A DNA stretch of 64,000 nucleotides from NCBI GenBank assembly GCA_963709485.1, contig CAVPWE010000005.1:434001-498000 (forward strand), in the 5' to 3' direction. A program made the position numbers and the translations under genes. Positions within the stretch are counted from its first letter, which is position 1, and each line of letters starts with the position of its first letter. The stretch comes from JAXDBM01 sp963709485. GTDB lineage: Bacteria; Desulfobacterota; Syntrophia; Syntrophales; Fen-1087. The notes beneath the pieces were generated by a model. That model was not told where the DNA came from, searched no databases, and worked only from the letters and a program-made list of their open reading frames with translations. Of the stretch, positions 44,075 through 52,079 are shown one piece after another.

Positions 44075-44710
44075 GTGATTGCCATCGTCGACTATCGCGC
44101 AGGAAACCTCACCAGTGTGGCCCGTGCCCTTCAACACCTGCAGCAGTCTTATGAAATCACGGATGATCCGAGTGTCCTGGAGCGGGCGAGCCATGTCATT
44201 TTCCCGGGCGTGGGAGCGGCCGGGGAAGCCATGTCTTATCTCCGGCAGACACAACTGGACAAGCGGATTACGGACTGTGTCCGGGCAGGCACGCCGATGC
44301 TGGGGATCTGCCTCGGCACGCAGGTGATTTTTGAATCCAGTGAGGAAAACGACACCCGCTGCCTCGGAATCGTTCCCGGTTCGGTCAGGCGGTTTCCCTC
44401 CGGTTTGCGACAGGACGGGCAGATTCTGAAAATCCCCCATATGGGATGGAACCATGTGGCATTCCGCAAAGACCACCCCGTATTCAGGGGATTGCCGCAA
44501 GGGGCCGAGTTCTATTTCGTCCACTCCTTCTATCCGGCTCCGTCCGAAGAAAGCTGGGTTGTCGGATGGACCCATTACGGTTTTGAATTCTGCGCCGCTA
44601 TTGCCCATCAAAACCTGGTCGCCGTCCAATTCCACCCGGAAAAGAGCGGCAGACCGGGATTACAGATCCTGGCCAACTTCTGCCGCTGGAAAGGGAATCA
44701 TGCTCAGTAA
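44075..44710 (+). CDS. hisH: Imidazole glycerol phosphate synthase, glutaminase subunit HisH
   Basis: Hydrolyses glutamine and passes ammonia to HisF in histidine synthesis. 211 aa from GTG 44075 (MIAIVDYRAGNLTSVARALQ). Nucleophile Cys in PMLGICLGTQVIFESSEE, oxyanion-region PGVGAAGEAM, and His/Glu in AVQFHPEKSGRPGL. It overlaps hisF by 11 bp. No other his genes are near, so the pair is detached from a his operon. Confidence 0.94.
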   Translation: MIAIVDYRAGNLTSVARALQHLQQSYEITDDPSVLERASHVIFPGVGAAGEAMSYLRQTQLDKRITDCVRAGTPMLGICLGTQVIFESSEENDTRCLGIVPGSVRRFPSGLRQDGQILKIPHMGWNHVAFRKDHPVFRGLPQGAEFYFVHSFYPAPSEESWVVGWTHYGFEFCAAIAHQNLVAVQFHPEKSGRPGLQILANFCRWKGNHAQ

Positions 44711-45479
44711 AAGAATAATCCCCTGCCTGGACGTGCGAAGCGGCCTGCTCACCAAGGGGATTAAATTTGAGGGAAATATCGACATCGGAGACCCCGTGGA
44801 AGCGGCACGGGCCTATTATGAGCAGGGCGCCGATGAAATCGTTTTTTATGACATCACGGCTTCCTCGGACCGGCGCGATATCATGATCGATGTCGTCCGA
44901 AGAGTGGCGGAAGCAATTTTCATTCCGTTCTCGGTCGGGGGAGGGATACGGACCGTGGCAGACATGAGGCGGGTCATTCTGGCGGGCGCTGAAAAAATAA
45001 GCGTCAACTCGGAAGCCGTCCAGAATCCGCGGATCATCTCCGAAGGGGCACAAGCCTTCGGCAGCCAGTGCATCGTACTGGGAATGGATGTCAAACAAGT
45101 GACGGCAAGCGCCGCGATTCCTTCGGGATATGAAATCGTCATTCATGGGGGTCGAATCGCGACAGGCCTTGATGCCCTGTGGTGGGCAAAAGAGGCGGAA
45201 CGCCTGGGAGCCGGAGAAATCTGTCTGAACTCAATTGACGCGGATGGAACTCAGGACGGCTATGAAATTGACCTGACCCGTCTCGTGTCCGGCAGCGTTC
45301 ATATCCCCGTTATTGCCTCGGGGGGCGCCGGAACACCGGAGCATCTTCTCGATGTCCTGACACTGGGTCGTGCCGATGCCGCTCTGATCGCTTCCATGGT
45401 TCACTACAAGAGCTATACGATCGCGGAGATCAAAGCATTCCTGGATCGGAAAGGCGTAAAAACCAGGATGATGTGGTAG
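44700..45479 (+). CDS. hisF: Imidazole glycerol phosphate synthase, cyclase subunit HisF
   Basis: Forms imidazole glycerol phosphate and AICAR from PRFAR and ammonia. 259-aa TIM barrel from ATG 44700. Catalytic Asp11 in KRIIPCLDVRSG; second catalytic Asp in NSIDADGTQDGYEIDL; phosphate loops FSVGGGIRTVADMRR and VIASGGAGTPEHLLDVLTLG. The region after the second strand (LLTKGIKFEGNIDIGDPVEA) is slightly divergent from typical HisF (usually R-V-V-K-G-V-x-F), but catalytic residues are kept. It overlaps hisH. Confidence 0.94.
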   Translation: MLSKRIIPCLDVRSGLLTKGIKFEGNIDIGDPVEAARAYYEQGADEIVFYDITASSDRRDIMIDVVRRVAEAIFIPFSVGGGIRTVADMRRVILAGAEKISVNSEAVQNPRIISEGAQAFGSQCIVLGMDVKQVTASAAIPSGYEIVIHGGRIATGLDALWWAKEAERLGAGEICLNSIDADGTQDGYEIDLTRLVSGSVHIPVIASGGAGTPEHLLDVLTLGRADAALIASMVHYKSYTIAEIKAFLDRKGVKTRMMW

Positions 45480-45488
45480 GCAACAGCC

Positions 45489-45517
45489 TTGATTATTGGG
45501 CGCAATGTGTATATATT
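45489..45517 (+). promoter_or_regulatory. Promoter of pdxST
   Basis: TTGATT (45489-45494) and TATATT (45512-45517) separated by 17 bp, in the 78-bp gap after hisF and about 40 bp before the chosen GTG start of pdxS. Confidence 0.55.
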
Positions 45518-45557
45518 ATGAAATGGCATCATGGAATCAAAGGGGAGGCAAATCGAA

Positions 45558-46439
45558 GTGGATTCAAAAAGGTATGAACTGAACGTGCAGCTGGCGCAAA
45601 TGCTGAAAGGCGGCGTCATCATGGACGTCACGAACGTGGAGCAGGCCAAGATCGCCGAAGAGGCGGGCGCCGTGGCCGTTATGGCGCTGGAGCGCGTTCC
45701 CGCGGACATCCGCAAACAGGGCGGCGTGGCCCGGATGTCGGATCCGGCGATGATCCGGGAGATCAAGAAGGCCGTGTCCATTCCCGTCATGGCCAAGGCC
45801 AGAATCGGCCATTTCGTAGAGGCCCAGATTCTGGAGGCGCTCAAGATCGATTATATCGACGAAAGTGAAGTGCTCACGCCGGCAGATGAAGATTGCCATA
45901 TCGACAAAACGAGATTTTCCATCCCCTTCGTATGTGGCGCCCGCAACCTGGGTGAGGCATTGCGCCGGATTGCCGAAGGCGCGGCAATGATCCGGACGAA
46001 GGGCGAAGCCGGGACAGGGAATGTCGTCGAAGCGGTGCGGCACATGCGAACGATGAACCGTGAAATTCGTCAGCTGATCCTCATGCCCGTTGAAGAGGTA
46101 ACCGGATTTGCGAAAGCCAACGGCATTCCCTATGAGCTGGCACTGAAAGTACGGGAACTGAAGCGACTTCCTGTCGTCAATTTTGCGGCGGGGGGCCTGG
46201 CCACGCCGGCGGACGCGGCCCTGATGATGCAGCTGGGGTGCGACGGGGTATTTGTCGGTTCAGGAATCTTCAAGTCGGCAAACCCGGCCCTGCGGGCCCG
46301 GGCCATCGTCATGGCGACGGCATATTTCAGCGACCCGCAAAAGATTCTCGAGGCATCCATCGGGCTCGGCGAGGCCATGCCCGGACTTGAAATATCGGAA
46401 ATCCCCGAAGGGCAGCTGCTCGCCGGAAGGGGTTGGTAA
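45558..46439 (+). CDS. pdxS: Pyridoxal 5'-phosphate synthase, PdxS subunit
   Basis: Condenses ribose 5-phosphate, glyceraldehyde 3-phosphate and ammonia to PLP. 293 aa from GTG 45558, which has AGGGGAGG about 9 nt upstream; ATG 45531 lacks a ribosome site. Signatures: LKGGVIMDVTNVEQAKIAEE (Schiff-base lysine strand nearby), LERVPADIRKQGGVARMSDP, VMAKARIGHFVEAQILEAL, IDESEVLTPADED and MIRTKGEAGTGNVVEAVRHM. It is followed 9 bp later by pdxT. This is the deoxyxylulose-5-phosphate-independent route to vitamin B6. Confidence 0.97.
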   Translation: MDSKRYELNVQLAQMLKGGVIMDVTNVEQAKIAEEAGAVAVMALERVPADIRKQGGVARMSDPAMIREIKKAVSIPVMAKARIGHFVEAQILEALKIDYIDESEVLTPADEDCHIDKTRFSIPFVCGARNLGEALRRIAEGAAMIRTKGEAGTGNVVEAVRHMRTMNREIRQLILMPVEEVTGFAKANGIPYELALKVRELKRLPVVNFAAGGLATPADAALMMQLGCDGVFVGSGIFKSANPALRARAIVMATAYFSDPQKILEASIGLGEAMPGLEISEIPEGQLLAGRGW

Positions 46440-46448
46440 ACGTTCAAA

Positions 46449-47192
46449 GTGGCCGGAAAGAATAACCACGCAGCACAAACGGTCCCTGAGAGAACAACCA
46501 TCGGCGTCCTTGATCTTCAGGGCGATGTCTTTGAACATCTTGACCATCTCGGGCGCATCGGCATTCAAAGCCGGCGGGTCAAGACATCCGCTGATTTCAG
46601 CGATCTCGCCGGGCTGATCATCCCCGGCGGTGAAAGCACATGCATTTCCCGCCTGATCCGCATCTTTGATCTTGAACATTCAATCCGGCAATGCTTCCGG
46701 ACGGGGATGAAAATCTGGGGGACCTGCGCAGGCGCGATCCTCCTGGCAAAAACGGTTGTCAATGAGCAACCCCATCTCGGCCTGATCGAAATCGAAATCG
46801 AACGCAACAGTTTCGGGAGCCAGCTTGACAGTTTTGCTTCGGAGGCGGTCATTCACAGGATCGGAACGGGCCCTGTCCCGCTCACGTTCATCAGGGCTCC
46901 GAAGATAAAAAAAGCAGGCGCCGGGGTTGAGGTCCTGCTTCGGATAGATGACTACATTGCAGTGGCGGAAACGCCCGATGTCCTGGTTACGGTATTTCAC
47001 CCGGAACTGACCGGGTGTGTCGCATTCCACCGCTATTTTGCCCGCAAGTGCGGACTATCGCCCCGTGATGAAGGCGCCGTTCCGGATATCGACCCAGCCT
47101 GGGACAGGAACAGTTGGACCCGTTTCGCCATGATTCCGCAAAGCGGGACGATCCCCTTCAAGACAGGGATGACAGGTACGAACGGAGATTGA
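46449..47192 (+). CDS. pdxT: Pyridoxal 5'-phosphate synthase, glutaminase subunit PdxT
   Basis: Class I glutaminase that feeds ammonia to PdxS. 247 aa from GTG 46449 (start moderately certain; AAGGGG about 13 nt upstream). GVLDLQGDVFEHLDHLGRIG opens the fold, LIIPGGEST is the oxyanion strand, nucleophile Cys in IWGTCAGAILLAK, and His/Glu in VTVFHPELTGC. The usual length is about 190-200 aa. Here about 15 extra N-terminal and 30 extra C-terminal residues are present, the latter overlapping the convergent PAS-LuxR gene by 35 bp. Confidence 0.94.
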   Translation: MAGKNNHAAQTVPERTTIGVLDLQGDVFEHLDHLGRIGIQSRRVKTSADFSDLAGLIIPGGESTCISRLIRIFDLEHSIRQCFRTGMKIWGTCAGAILLAKTVVNEQPHLGLIEIEIERNSFGSQLDSFASEAVIHRIGTGPVPLTFIRAPKIKKAGAGVEVLLRIDDYIAVAETPDVLVTVFHPELTGCVAFHRYFARKCGLSPRDEGAVPDIDPAWDRNSWTRFAMIPQSGTIPFKTGMTGTNGD

Positions 47193-47994
47193 CTTTCTTG
47201 TTGTTCAAACCGAGCTTGTTCCGAATATGATGCCTGTGGAGATCCACGGCGCCTTTCCCAACTTTCATCACCCTGGCAATTTCCTTTGTATGTTTCCCCT
47301 CCTTGATCAGCGTCGCGACCTGGATTTCCTTGGGTGTGAAGCTCAGATACTTGGAAGTGATTTTCAACAGAAAAGGGGACAGAATATCATTCAGGTTCGT
47401 TTCAATAATCTCCACATATACCTGCTGATAGGCGTCCAGCGGTGTTTCCTTCAACTTGGCGATATATGGAAGAACAAGTTCGTTGATGTTGGACAGAATC
47501 TTGTTTTCAAGTTCCTTTTTGTTCTCATCCCGGTGCTTCAACAATGTTTTCAATGCATTGTTGACCTCTTCCAGCCGGATGGTTTTTTCCCTTAATTCCT
47601 CCTCCCGCTTTTTCAGCTGTTCCTCCGCCTGCTTGCGGGCCGTGATGTCGCGAACAATGCCCCTGTAGCCGATGAACCGGCCCGTGTCGTCATAGATTGG
47701 ATTTCCGCTTGCTTCGGTGATGACCTTGTGGCCGTTCTTGTGGATGAAACGGCTTTCCATAAAGGTGTAATTTTTCCTGGCTTCCATGATCGGTCGAATG
47801 ACAGCCCCGATTCGTCTTGCCTCCTCCGGTTCCATGAAATCAAAAGGCGTCTTTCCCAGCACCTCCTCGGGTCTATAGCCCAGAAGATCGCTGATGCTTT
47901 CGGTAATGTGCGTGAATGCGATTTCTTCATCGACTTCCCAGACCCAATCATTGGTTAATTCGACAACGTTCTGAAACCTCTGCTCCTTTTCCAT
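47158..47994 (-). CDS. PAS-domain LuxR-type transcriptional regulator
   Basis: 278 aa. One PAS/PAC domain at about residues 5-125 (LTNDWVWEVDEEIAFTHITE ... GYRGIVRDITARKQAEEQLK), a coiled-coil linker (about 120-165, KKREEELREKTIRLEEVNNA), then a region (about 165-210) found with such regulators, and a C-terminal LuxR/GerE HTH (FTPKEIQVATLIKEGKHTKE IARVMKVGKGAVDLHRHHIRN in two parts). PAS may bind a small ligand or cofactor; no conserved haem or flavin residue can be claimed. Its 3' end overlaps pdxT convergently. Targets unknown. Confidence 0.88.
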   Translation of the reverse strand: MEKEQRFQNVVELTNDWVWEVDEEIAFTHITESISDLLGYRPEEVLGKTPFDFMEPEEARRIGAVIRPIMEARKNYTFMESRFIHKNGHKVITEASGNPIYDDTGRFIGYRGIVRDITARKQAEEQLKKREEELREKTIRLEEVNNALKTLLKHRDENKKELENKILSNINELVLPYIAKLKETPLDAYQQVYVEIIETNLNDILSPFLLKITSKYLSFTPKEIQVATLIKEGKHTKEIARVMKVGKGAVDLHRHHIRNKLGLNNKKVNLRSYLSSLS

Positions 47995-48062
47995 GCCAAC
48001 TCCCTCCGTTCTTCAATAGAGGAATACAAGAGACGGTATCCTCGCCTTCCCTGTCCCCGGTT

Positions 48063-48725
48063 TTACGGACCGATCAATTCAAGACGCTTCCGCACATCGG
48101 CCGCTTTTTTCAGCTCCTTTTTGGAATCATAAAAAATTTCAAGTTTTGTCAGATATGCCAGCAGCGGCTTTTTCCAGCCCTGCCTGGAGGCGGTTTCGAT
48201 CGCCCCGTTCAGGAGCGCTTCGCTTTCCTGTCTGTCCCGAACGATGAGGCCTGCAGCAATCAGCCTGGACAATGGATCCTCGATAAGGGATGCTTCCCGT
48301 TCGATGTCGATCCGGTTGCCGGTCAGCAACGCCTTCAAAAAATGCCTGTATTGCCCGGGCAGTTCATTGACGTCCACCTTTTCAAAGGAACCTTTCAGAA
48401 AAGAATAATAATGCACATAAGGAAGCGTTGGCAGGACGGCCGCCGGCCGGAGATATTCCCGGTCATCAAAGGCCTCAAGAGCGGCTGTCCGGACAGCGAT
48501 CTTGATCAGACATGCTTTTGCCATGGCATCAATATCTCCGCTTGATTTTATCTCTTCAAAAGCTCTTTGAAAACTTTTATCGGCCAGACTTTCGTTCCCG
48601 CGCAGATAATGCTCCTTGTAACGCTCGAGATGGTTATAACTCGCGCCGATCCATTCCGGGGCCGGCCGGGATGCGCAGCCTGCCAGCAAAAGAAGGACGA
48701 GCAGCAGCCAAAGGATTTTTCTCAT
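48063..48725 (-). CDS. Lipoprotein of the mla operon, helical-repeat type
   Basis: 220 aa. The lipoprotein signal MRKILWLLLVLLLLAGC has lipobox LLAGC (Cys17). The mature part is all-helical with TPR/HAT-like spacing (NHLERYKEHYLRGNESLADK, ACLIKIAVRTAALEAFDDRE). It overlaps the MlaD-like gene by 4 bp at its 5' end (ATGA), so it belongs to the Mla/MCE operon. It may be an accessory outer- or inner-membrane-anchored partner of the lipid transporter. It does not resemble MlaA or the ABC-auxiliary YraP/PqiC lipoproteins in any motif I can see. Confidence 0.7.
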   Translation of the reverse strand: MRKILWLLLVLLLLAGCASRPAPEWIGASYNHLERYKEHYLRGNESLADKSFQRAFEEIKSSGDIDAMAKACLIKIAVRTAALEAFDDREYLRPAAVLPTLPYVHYYSFLKGSFEKVDVNELPGQYRHFLKALLTGNRIDIEREASLIEDPLSRLIAAGLIVRDRQESEALLNGAIETASRQGWKKPLLAYLTKLEIFYDSKKELKKAADVRKRLELIGP

Positions 48726-49573
48726 GGCAGTCGTATCTGTTTTTCTTTTTTCAGCGGAATCAGCCTGTCAATGTCATGAACCAGACTATTGATAGCGTCT
48801 ACAGTGTCATCAATTTCCCGCCTTAAGAGTTTTAAATCGCGCGTTGAATCGGCTGCCTCGGCGGTGATCTGCGACACGTGTGCAAATGCCGGATCAAGCT
48901 TTCCGAGCTTGACAATCAAATCGACCAGGATGGTTCGGACCGCGGGCAGCAGGCCGTCCGGTCCGTATATCCCCTGGTCGGTCTTTGATGCCATGGCATC
49001 GACTTTTTTCAGGATCGTGCCCGTTTGCTGCGTGATGTCACGGGCATTTCTTAAAATTTTGTTAATATCCCCCTGTGGGTTGGAGAAATCAGAGGTGATC
49101 CTGTCAACGTTATCGGCAATTTTATTGATTTTTTCAATGAGAGGCCGGATGTTCTGAACCGTTTCATTAATGTCGTTGGCTTCAACAACGCGGGGAACAG
49201 TTTCATCCGACAGAGGCGCGGCATTCAGGTTTGCCGTGGTAACATTGATTCTCGCGGAACCGATCAGCGGTTTTTCAAGAGTAAAAATGCTGTCTGTCCG
49301 GATCCATTTGACATGACGATCAGGTACTTTTATTCGAATCATAACGATCCCTTCGGAGTTCAGTTCCAGGCTGTTGACTCTGCCGATCTTGAAACCGGAA
49401 AAAACAACGGGCATGCCCTCCGTCAAATTCTCACCCGATACCGAAGACAGGGAGAAAATATGCTCTTTTGAAAATAAACCTTTCCTGTAAGCAACATAGC
49501 CCAGCGCTGAACCAATCAGCAGCGTTGTGGCAATGATAAACAAACCGACTTTAAATTGAATGTTCTGCGGCAT
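48722..49573 (-). CDS. mlaD: MlaD-family (MCE domain) lipid transport protein
   Basis: 283 aa from ATG 49573 (MPQNIQFKVGLFIIATTLLI). One N-terminal membrane helix (about 9-30), an MCE beta-barrel domain (about 40-120, FSLSSVSGENLTEGMPVVFS GFKIGRV..., IFTLEKPLIGSARINVTTAN), then a long amphipathic helical tail (about 130-275) with heptad-like runs (IRPLIEKINKIADNVDRITS). MCE rings form the periplasmic channel or adaptor of phospholipid transporters. An earlier ATG at 49642 lies inside the upstream gene and is unlikely. It sits downstream of the degenerate ATPase gene, overlapping it by 23 bp. Confidence 0.88.
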   Translation of the reverse strand: MPQNIQFKVGLFIIATTLLIGSALGYVAYRKGLFSKEHIFSLSSVSGENLTEGMPVVFSGFKIGRVNSLELNSEGIVMIRIKVPDRHVKWIRTDSIFTLEKPLIGSARINVTTANLNAAPLSDETVPRVVEANDINETVQNIRPLIEKINKIADNVDRITSDFSNPQGDINKILRNARDITQQTGTILKKVDAMASKTDQGIYGPDGLLPAVRTILVDLIVKLGKLDPAFAHVSQITAEAADSTRDLKLLRREIDDTVDAINSLVHDIDRLIPLKKEKQIRLP

Positions 49574-49988
49574 CGCCGATCCCATACCTGTCCCTGAACC
49601 AGCTGTAATCGAATATGCAGCTGCTCCTGTATAAATCTTCAATCACCCCGATGCATTCCAAAACAAAAAGGCCGTCCTCCAGTTCCGGCATGATCCGGAA
49701 CGGCCGGTCGATGAGAATCACGGCATCCGCCACCATGGCCGCCCTTAAAAGCATCACGCAAAAGCGCTCCCGGTTGGTTAAAGCGGGGCTTCGTCTGTAG
49801 GCGATTTGTCCAAGACCATATCGATCGAGATAACCCACGACCTCTTTTTCCGCCTCACCCCGCGGCTGGTTCCGGTGATACAGCCTGATCAGGGCGATGT
49901 TGATCCAGACATCGAGGTTTGAAATGAGCGGTATGTCCTGTGAAACCAGACCCAGACAATTCCGGTTCCGGGTCACAAAGCTGTTCAA
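49551..49988 (-). CDS. Degenerate, N-terminally truncated MlaF-like ABC ATPase
   Basis: The region matching an MlaF-type ATPase begins in the middle of the domain. In-frame sequence back to about 50030 (NDIIFFDGEDSLNQEL) corresponds to the strand after Walker A. Then come a Q-loop-like LGLVSQDIPLISNLDVWINI, a signature-position LTNRERFCVMLLRAAM (normally LSGGxxxRvalARAl) and a Walker-B position VILIDRPFRI, with Arg where the catalytic Glu should be. There is no Walker A anywhere upstream because the MlaE gene ends at 50024. The start is uncertain: TTG 49988 lacks a ribosome site, and only ATT or similar rare starts lie upstream. 145 aa as given. Either a relic or a non-catalytic subunit. Confidence 0.6.
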   Translation of the reverse strand: MNSFVTRNRNCLGLVSQDIPLISNLDVWINIALIRLYHRNQPRGEAEKEVVGYLDRYGLGQIAYRRSPALTNRERFCVMLLRAAMVADAVILIDRPFRIMPELEDGLFVLECIGVIEDLYRSSCIFDYSWFRDRYGIGDAAEHSI

Positions 49989-50023
49989 TTCCTGGTTCAG
50001 GCTGTCTTCACCGTCGAAAAATA

Positions 50024-50809
50024 TTATATCATTCTTGCGATTAATGACAGCACCTCGATCACGGCAATGGCGATAAAAACACTGACCATGCCGTTCATGA
50101 CGGACACGGGAATGCTGGTCAGTTCACGGGTTGCCTTCAAGCCTGCCTGGATGGGGATCATGGTTACAAAAAATCCGAAAGCGGCCGCTTTGACGATGGA
50201 AAGAACCATGTCGCTCAGTTCTGTCGAATCGAGCAACACGTTGGCATAGGCGTCGAAGCTCATCCCGAACATGAGATTGGAAAACACAAGGCCGCTGATC
50301 AAGACGACAACGGAAAAAAGGCTGGTCAACAGGGAGACGGAAAGAACACCATTGACAATTCTGGGAACGAAGAGATAGCCCGTCAAATCAATATTGAAGA
50401 CCTCCAGCGTTTTCAATTCCTGATTTACCTTCATCACGGCAATCTCCGCGTTGATCGCGGAACCGGAACGGAGCGCAATCAGCAATGCCGTAATCAGGGG
50501 TGCCAGTTCGATCACCAGAAGACCCATCAGGATGTTTCCCAGGTAGCCCGCCAGACCGAGATCCGTGATCATCTGAAAGACGACACCGATCAGCAGGGTG
50601 CCGAATACGATTGAACCCGCAAGAAATAAAGGCAGAATTTGAACGGCGGTAAAATATATCTGATTCAGGAGAACCCCCCGGGTCGCGCTGTTGTAAGTTT
50701 TTCCGTCAATGATTTTTCTGATCACCCGACCGGCAAAGGCAAGCGTTTCATGGAGGGAGCGGAATGCATCCAGGCTGATTCGGCCGATGTTTTCTATGGT
50801 TGAAACCAT
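50024..50809 (-). CDS. mlaE: MlaE-family lipid ABC transporter permease
   Basis: 261-aa inner-membrane permease with an amphipathic N-terminal helix and about five membrane helices. MlaE signatures: ILPLFLAGSIVFGTLLIGVV, LLVIELAPLITALLIALRSG SAINAEIAVMKVNQEL (the E-x-x-x-M coupling region), and IQAGLKATRELTSIPVSVMN GMVSVFIAI. In Mla systems it moves phospholipids with MlaF (ATPase) and MlaD (MCE). It is first gene of the operon; the promoter is at 50882-50910. Confidence 0.93.
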   Translation of the reverse strand: MVSTIENIGRISLDAFRSLHETLAFAGRVIRKIIDGKTYNSATRGVLLNQIYFTAVQILPLFLAGSIVFGTLLIGVVFQMITDLGLAGYLGNILMGLLVIELAPLITALLIALRSGSAINAEIAVMKVNQELKTLEVFNIDLTGYLFVPRIVNGVLSVSLLTSLFSVVVLISGLVFSNLMFGMSFDAYANVLLDSTELSDMVLSIVKAAAFGFFVTMIPIQAGLKATRELTSIPVSVMNGMVSVFIAIAVIEVLSLIARMI

Positions 50810-50881
50810 TGCTTTGTGATCGTCCGTATGATAGATAGTTCGCGTATGAAAAATAGTGGAAGACTTTTATAAGTATATATA

Positions 50882-50910
50882 ATTATATCAGGCGCGGACG
50901 GGCAAAGCAA
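50882..50910 (-). promoter_or_regulatory. Promoter of the mla operon
   Basis: Minus strand TTGCTT (50910-50905) and TATAAT (50887-50882) with a 17-bp spacer, about 70 bp upstream of the mlaE start, in an AT-rich stretch. Confidence 0.6.
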
Positions 50911-50960
50911 ACGGATTTTGCAATCCAAGTGAATCAATCTTGAAATCCGTCTTGAGAGCA

Positions 50961-50982
50961 ATTCAAGAAACGCTTCTTGAAT
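50961..50982. promoter_or_regulatory. Inverted repeat between mlaE and the FAH-family gene
   Basis: ATTCAAGAA-ACGC-TTCTTGAAT: perfect 9-bp arms with a 4-bp spacer. Related half-sites TCTTGAAATCC and TCTTGA occur within the preceding 30 bp. It sits about 50 bp upstream of the mla -35 and 80 bp upstream of the divergent gene at 51063. Operator-like; regulator unknown. Confidence 0.4.
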
Positions 50983-51062
50983 CCAAACACAGATGAAGTG
51001 CCGGAAAAATTCTTTGGGCACGGTCTTACCGCCTGCTAAAGCCCGGATCAAAAGGAGAAAAA

Positions 51063-51887
51063 ATGAAGATTATTCGTTTTCTTGCAGATGACGGCAAGAT
51101 ATTGAACGGGCGGTATCATGACGATGCACCGGACCATGCCGAAGTTATCGAGGGGGATATCTTCAAAGAATTCAAGGTTACCCGAAGGAAAGAAAAAATC
51201 TCGCAATTTCTACCGCCGGTATTGCCCTCCAACATTCTGGCGCTCGGATTGAACTATCGCAAGCACGCCGATGAAACAAAAATGGAAGCCCCTGAATTTC
51301 CTGTTTTATTTTTAAAAACGACAAGCAGTGTGATCGGGCATGAAGCCCCGATCCTCATCCCCGCCGCCGGTCCCGATCAGGTCGATTACGAAGGGGAACT
51401 GGCCGTCATCATATCCAGAAGCGCAAAAAACATAACGCCGGATCAGGCTTTTGATTACATTCTTGGTTACACCTGCGCGAATGACGTGAGTGCAAGAGAC
51501 TGGCAATTCGAAAAGCAGAAAGGGCAGTGGGCCCGGGGAAAAAGCTTCGACACCTTCTGCCCGCTGGGCCCTTTCCTGGTCACGAAGGACGAAATCAGAG
51601 ACCCGAATCGGCTCCACATCAGAACGACGCTGAATGATCTCACTCTGCAGGATGCCCGTACGGACGCGATGATTTTTCAGGTTGCCGATATCGTCAGCCT
51701 CCTCAGCCAGTCGATGACACTCCTGCCGGCAACCGTGATCCTGACCGGAACGCCGGAAGGCGTGGGATTTACAAGAAAGCCGCCGGTTTTCATGAAAGAA
51801 GGAGATAAAATTACTATCGAAATCGAGAAGATCGGCAGATTGAGCAATCCGGTCAGGAAAGAACGGCAGGCCGATCGATTTTCCTGA
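51063..51887 (+). CDS. Fumarylacetoacetate hydrolase family protein
   Basis: 274 aa. N-terminal DUF2437-like part (MKIIRFLADDGKILNGRYHD), then the FAH core (about 58-270): NILALGLNYRKHADETKMEA, PVLFLKTTSSVIGH, DQVDYEGELAVIISRSAKNI (metal Glu residues), GYTCANDVSARDWQ, GKSFDTFCPLGPFLV and LTGTPEGVGFTRKPP. Members are metal-dependent hydrolases/isomerases of 2-keto-3-deoxy acids or oxaloacetate decarboxylases; the substrate cannot be told. AAAAGGAG precedes ATG 51063. Divergent from the mla operon. Confidence 0.92.
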   Translation: MKIIRFLADDGKILNGRYHDDAPDHAEVIEGDIFKEFKVTRRKEKISQFLPPVLPSNILALGLNYRKHADETKMEAPEFPVLFLKTTSSVIGHEAPILIPAAGPDQVDYEGELAVIISRSAKNITPDQAFDYILGYTCANDVSARDWQFEKQKGQWARGKSFDTFCPLGPFLVTKDEIRDPNRLHIRTTLNDLTLQDARTDAMIFQVADIVSLLSQSMTLLPATVILTGTPEGVGFTRKPPVFMKEGDKITIEIEKIGRLSNPVRKERQADRFS

Positions 51888-51955
51888 AGCGCTTCAAGAC
51901 CAAGTTTGCCGCGCAGGAACAGCGCCAAATGGAATGCAACAAATATCGATTCGAG

Positions 51956-51983
51956 TTGACAAAAACAGGTCAAAGGTTATATT
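51956..51983 (+). promoter_or_regulatory. Promoter of the Do-like protease gene
   Basis: TTGACA (51956-51961) and TATATT (51978-51983) with a 16-bp spacer, about 95 bp before ATG 52080. Identical elements and spacing to the hsp20 promoter at 6771-6798. Confidence 0.65.
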
Positions 51984-52079
51984 AGCAGCGTGAAAAAGGA
52001 ATCAAAGGCTACCGTTTCGATAAATCGCCGTATTATTTAAAAGATAAGAATATTACCTGATATTTTCCGAGGGGATGAA

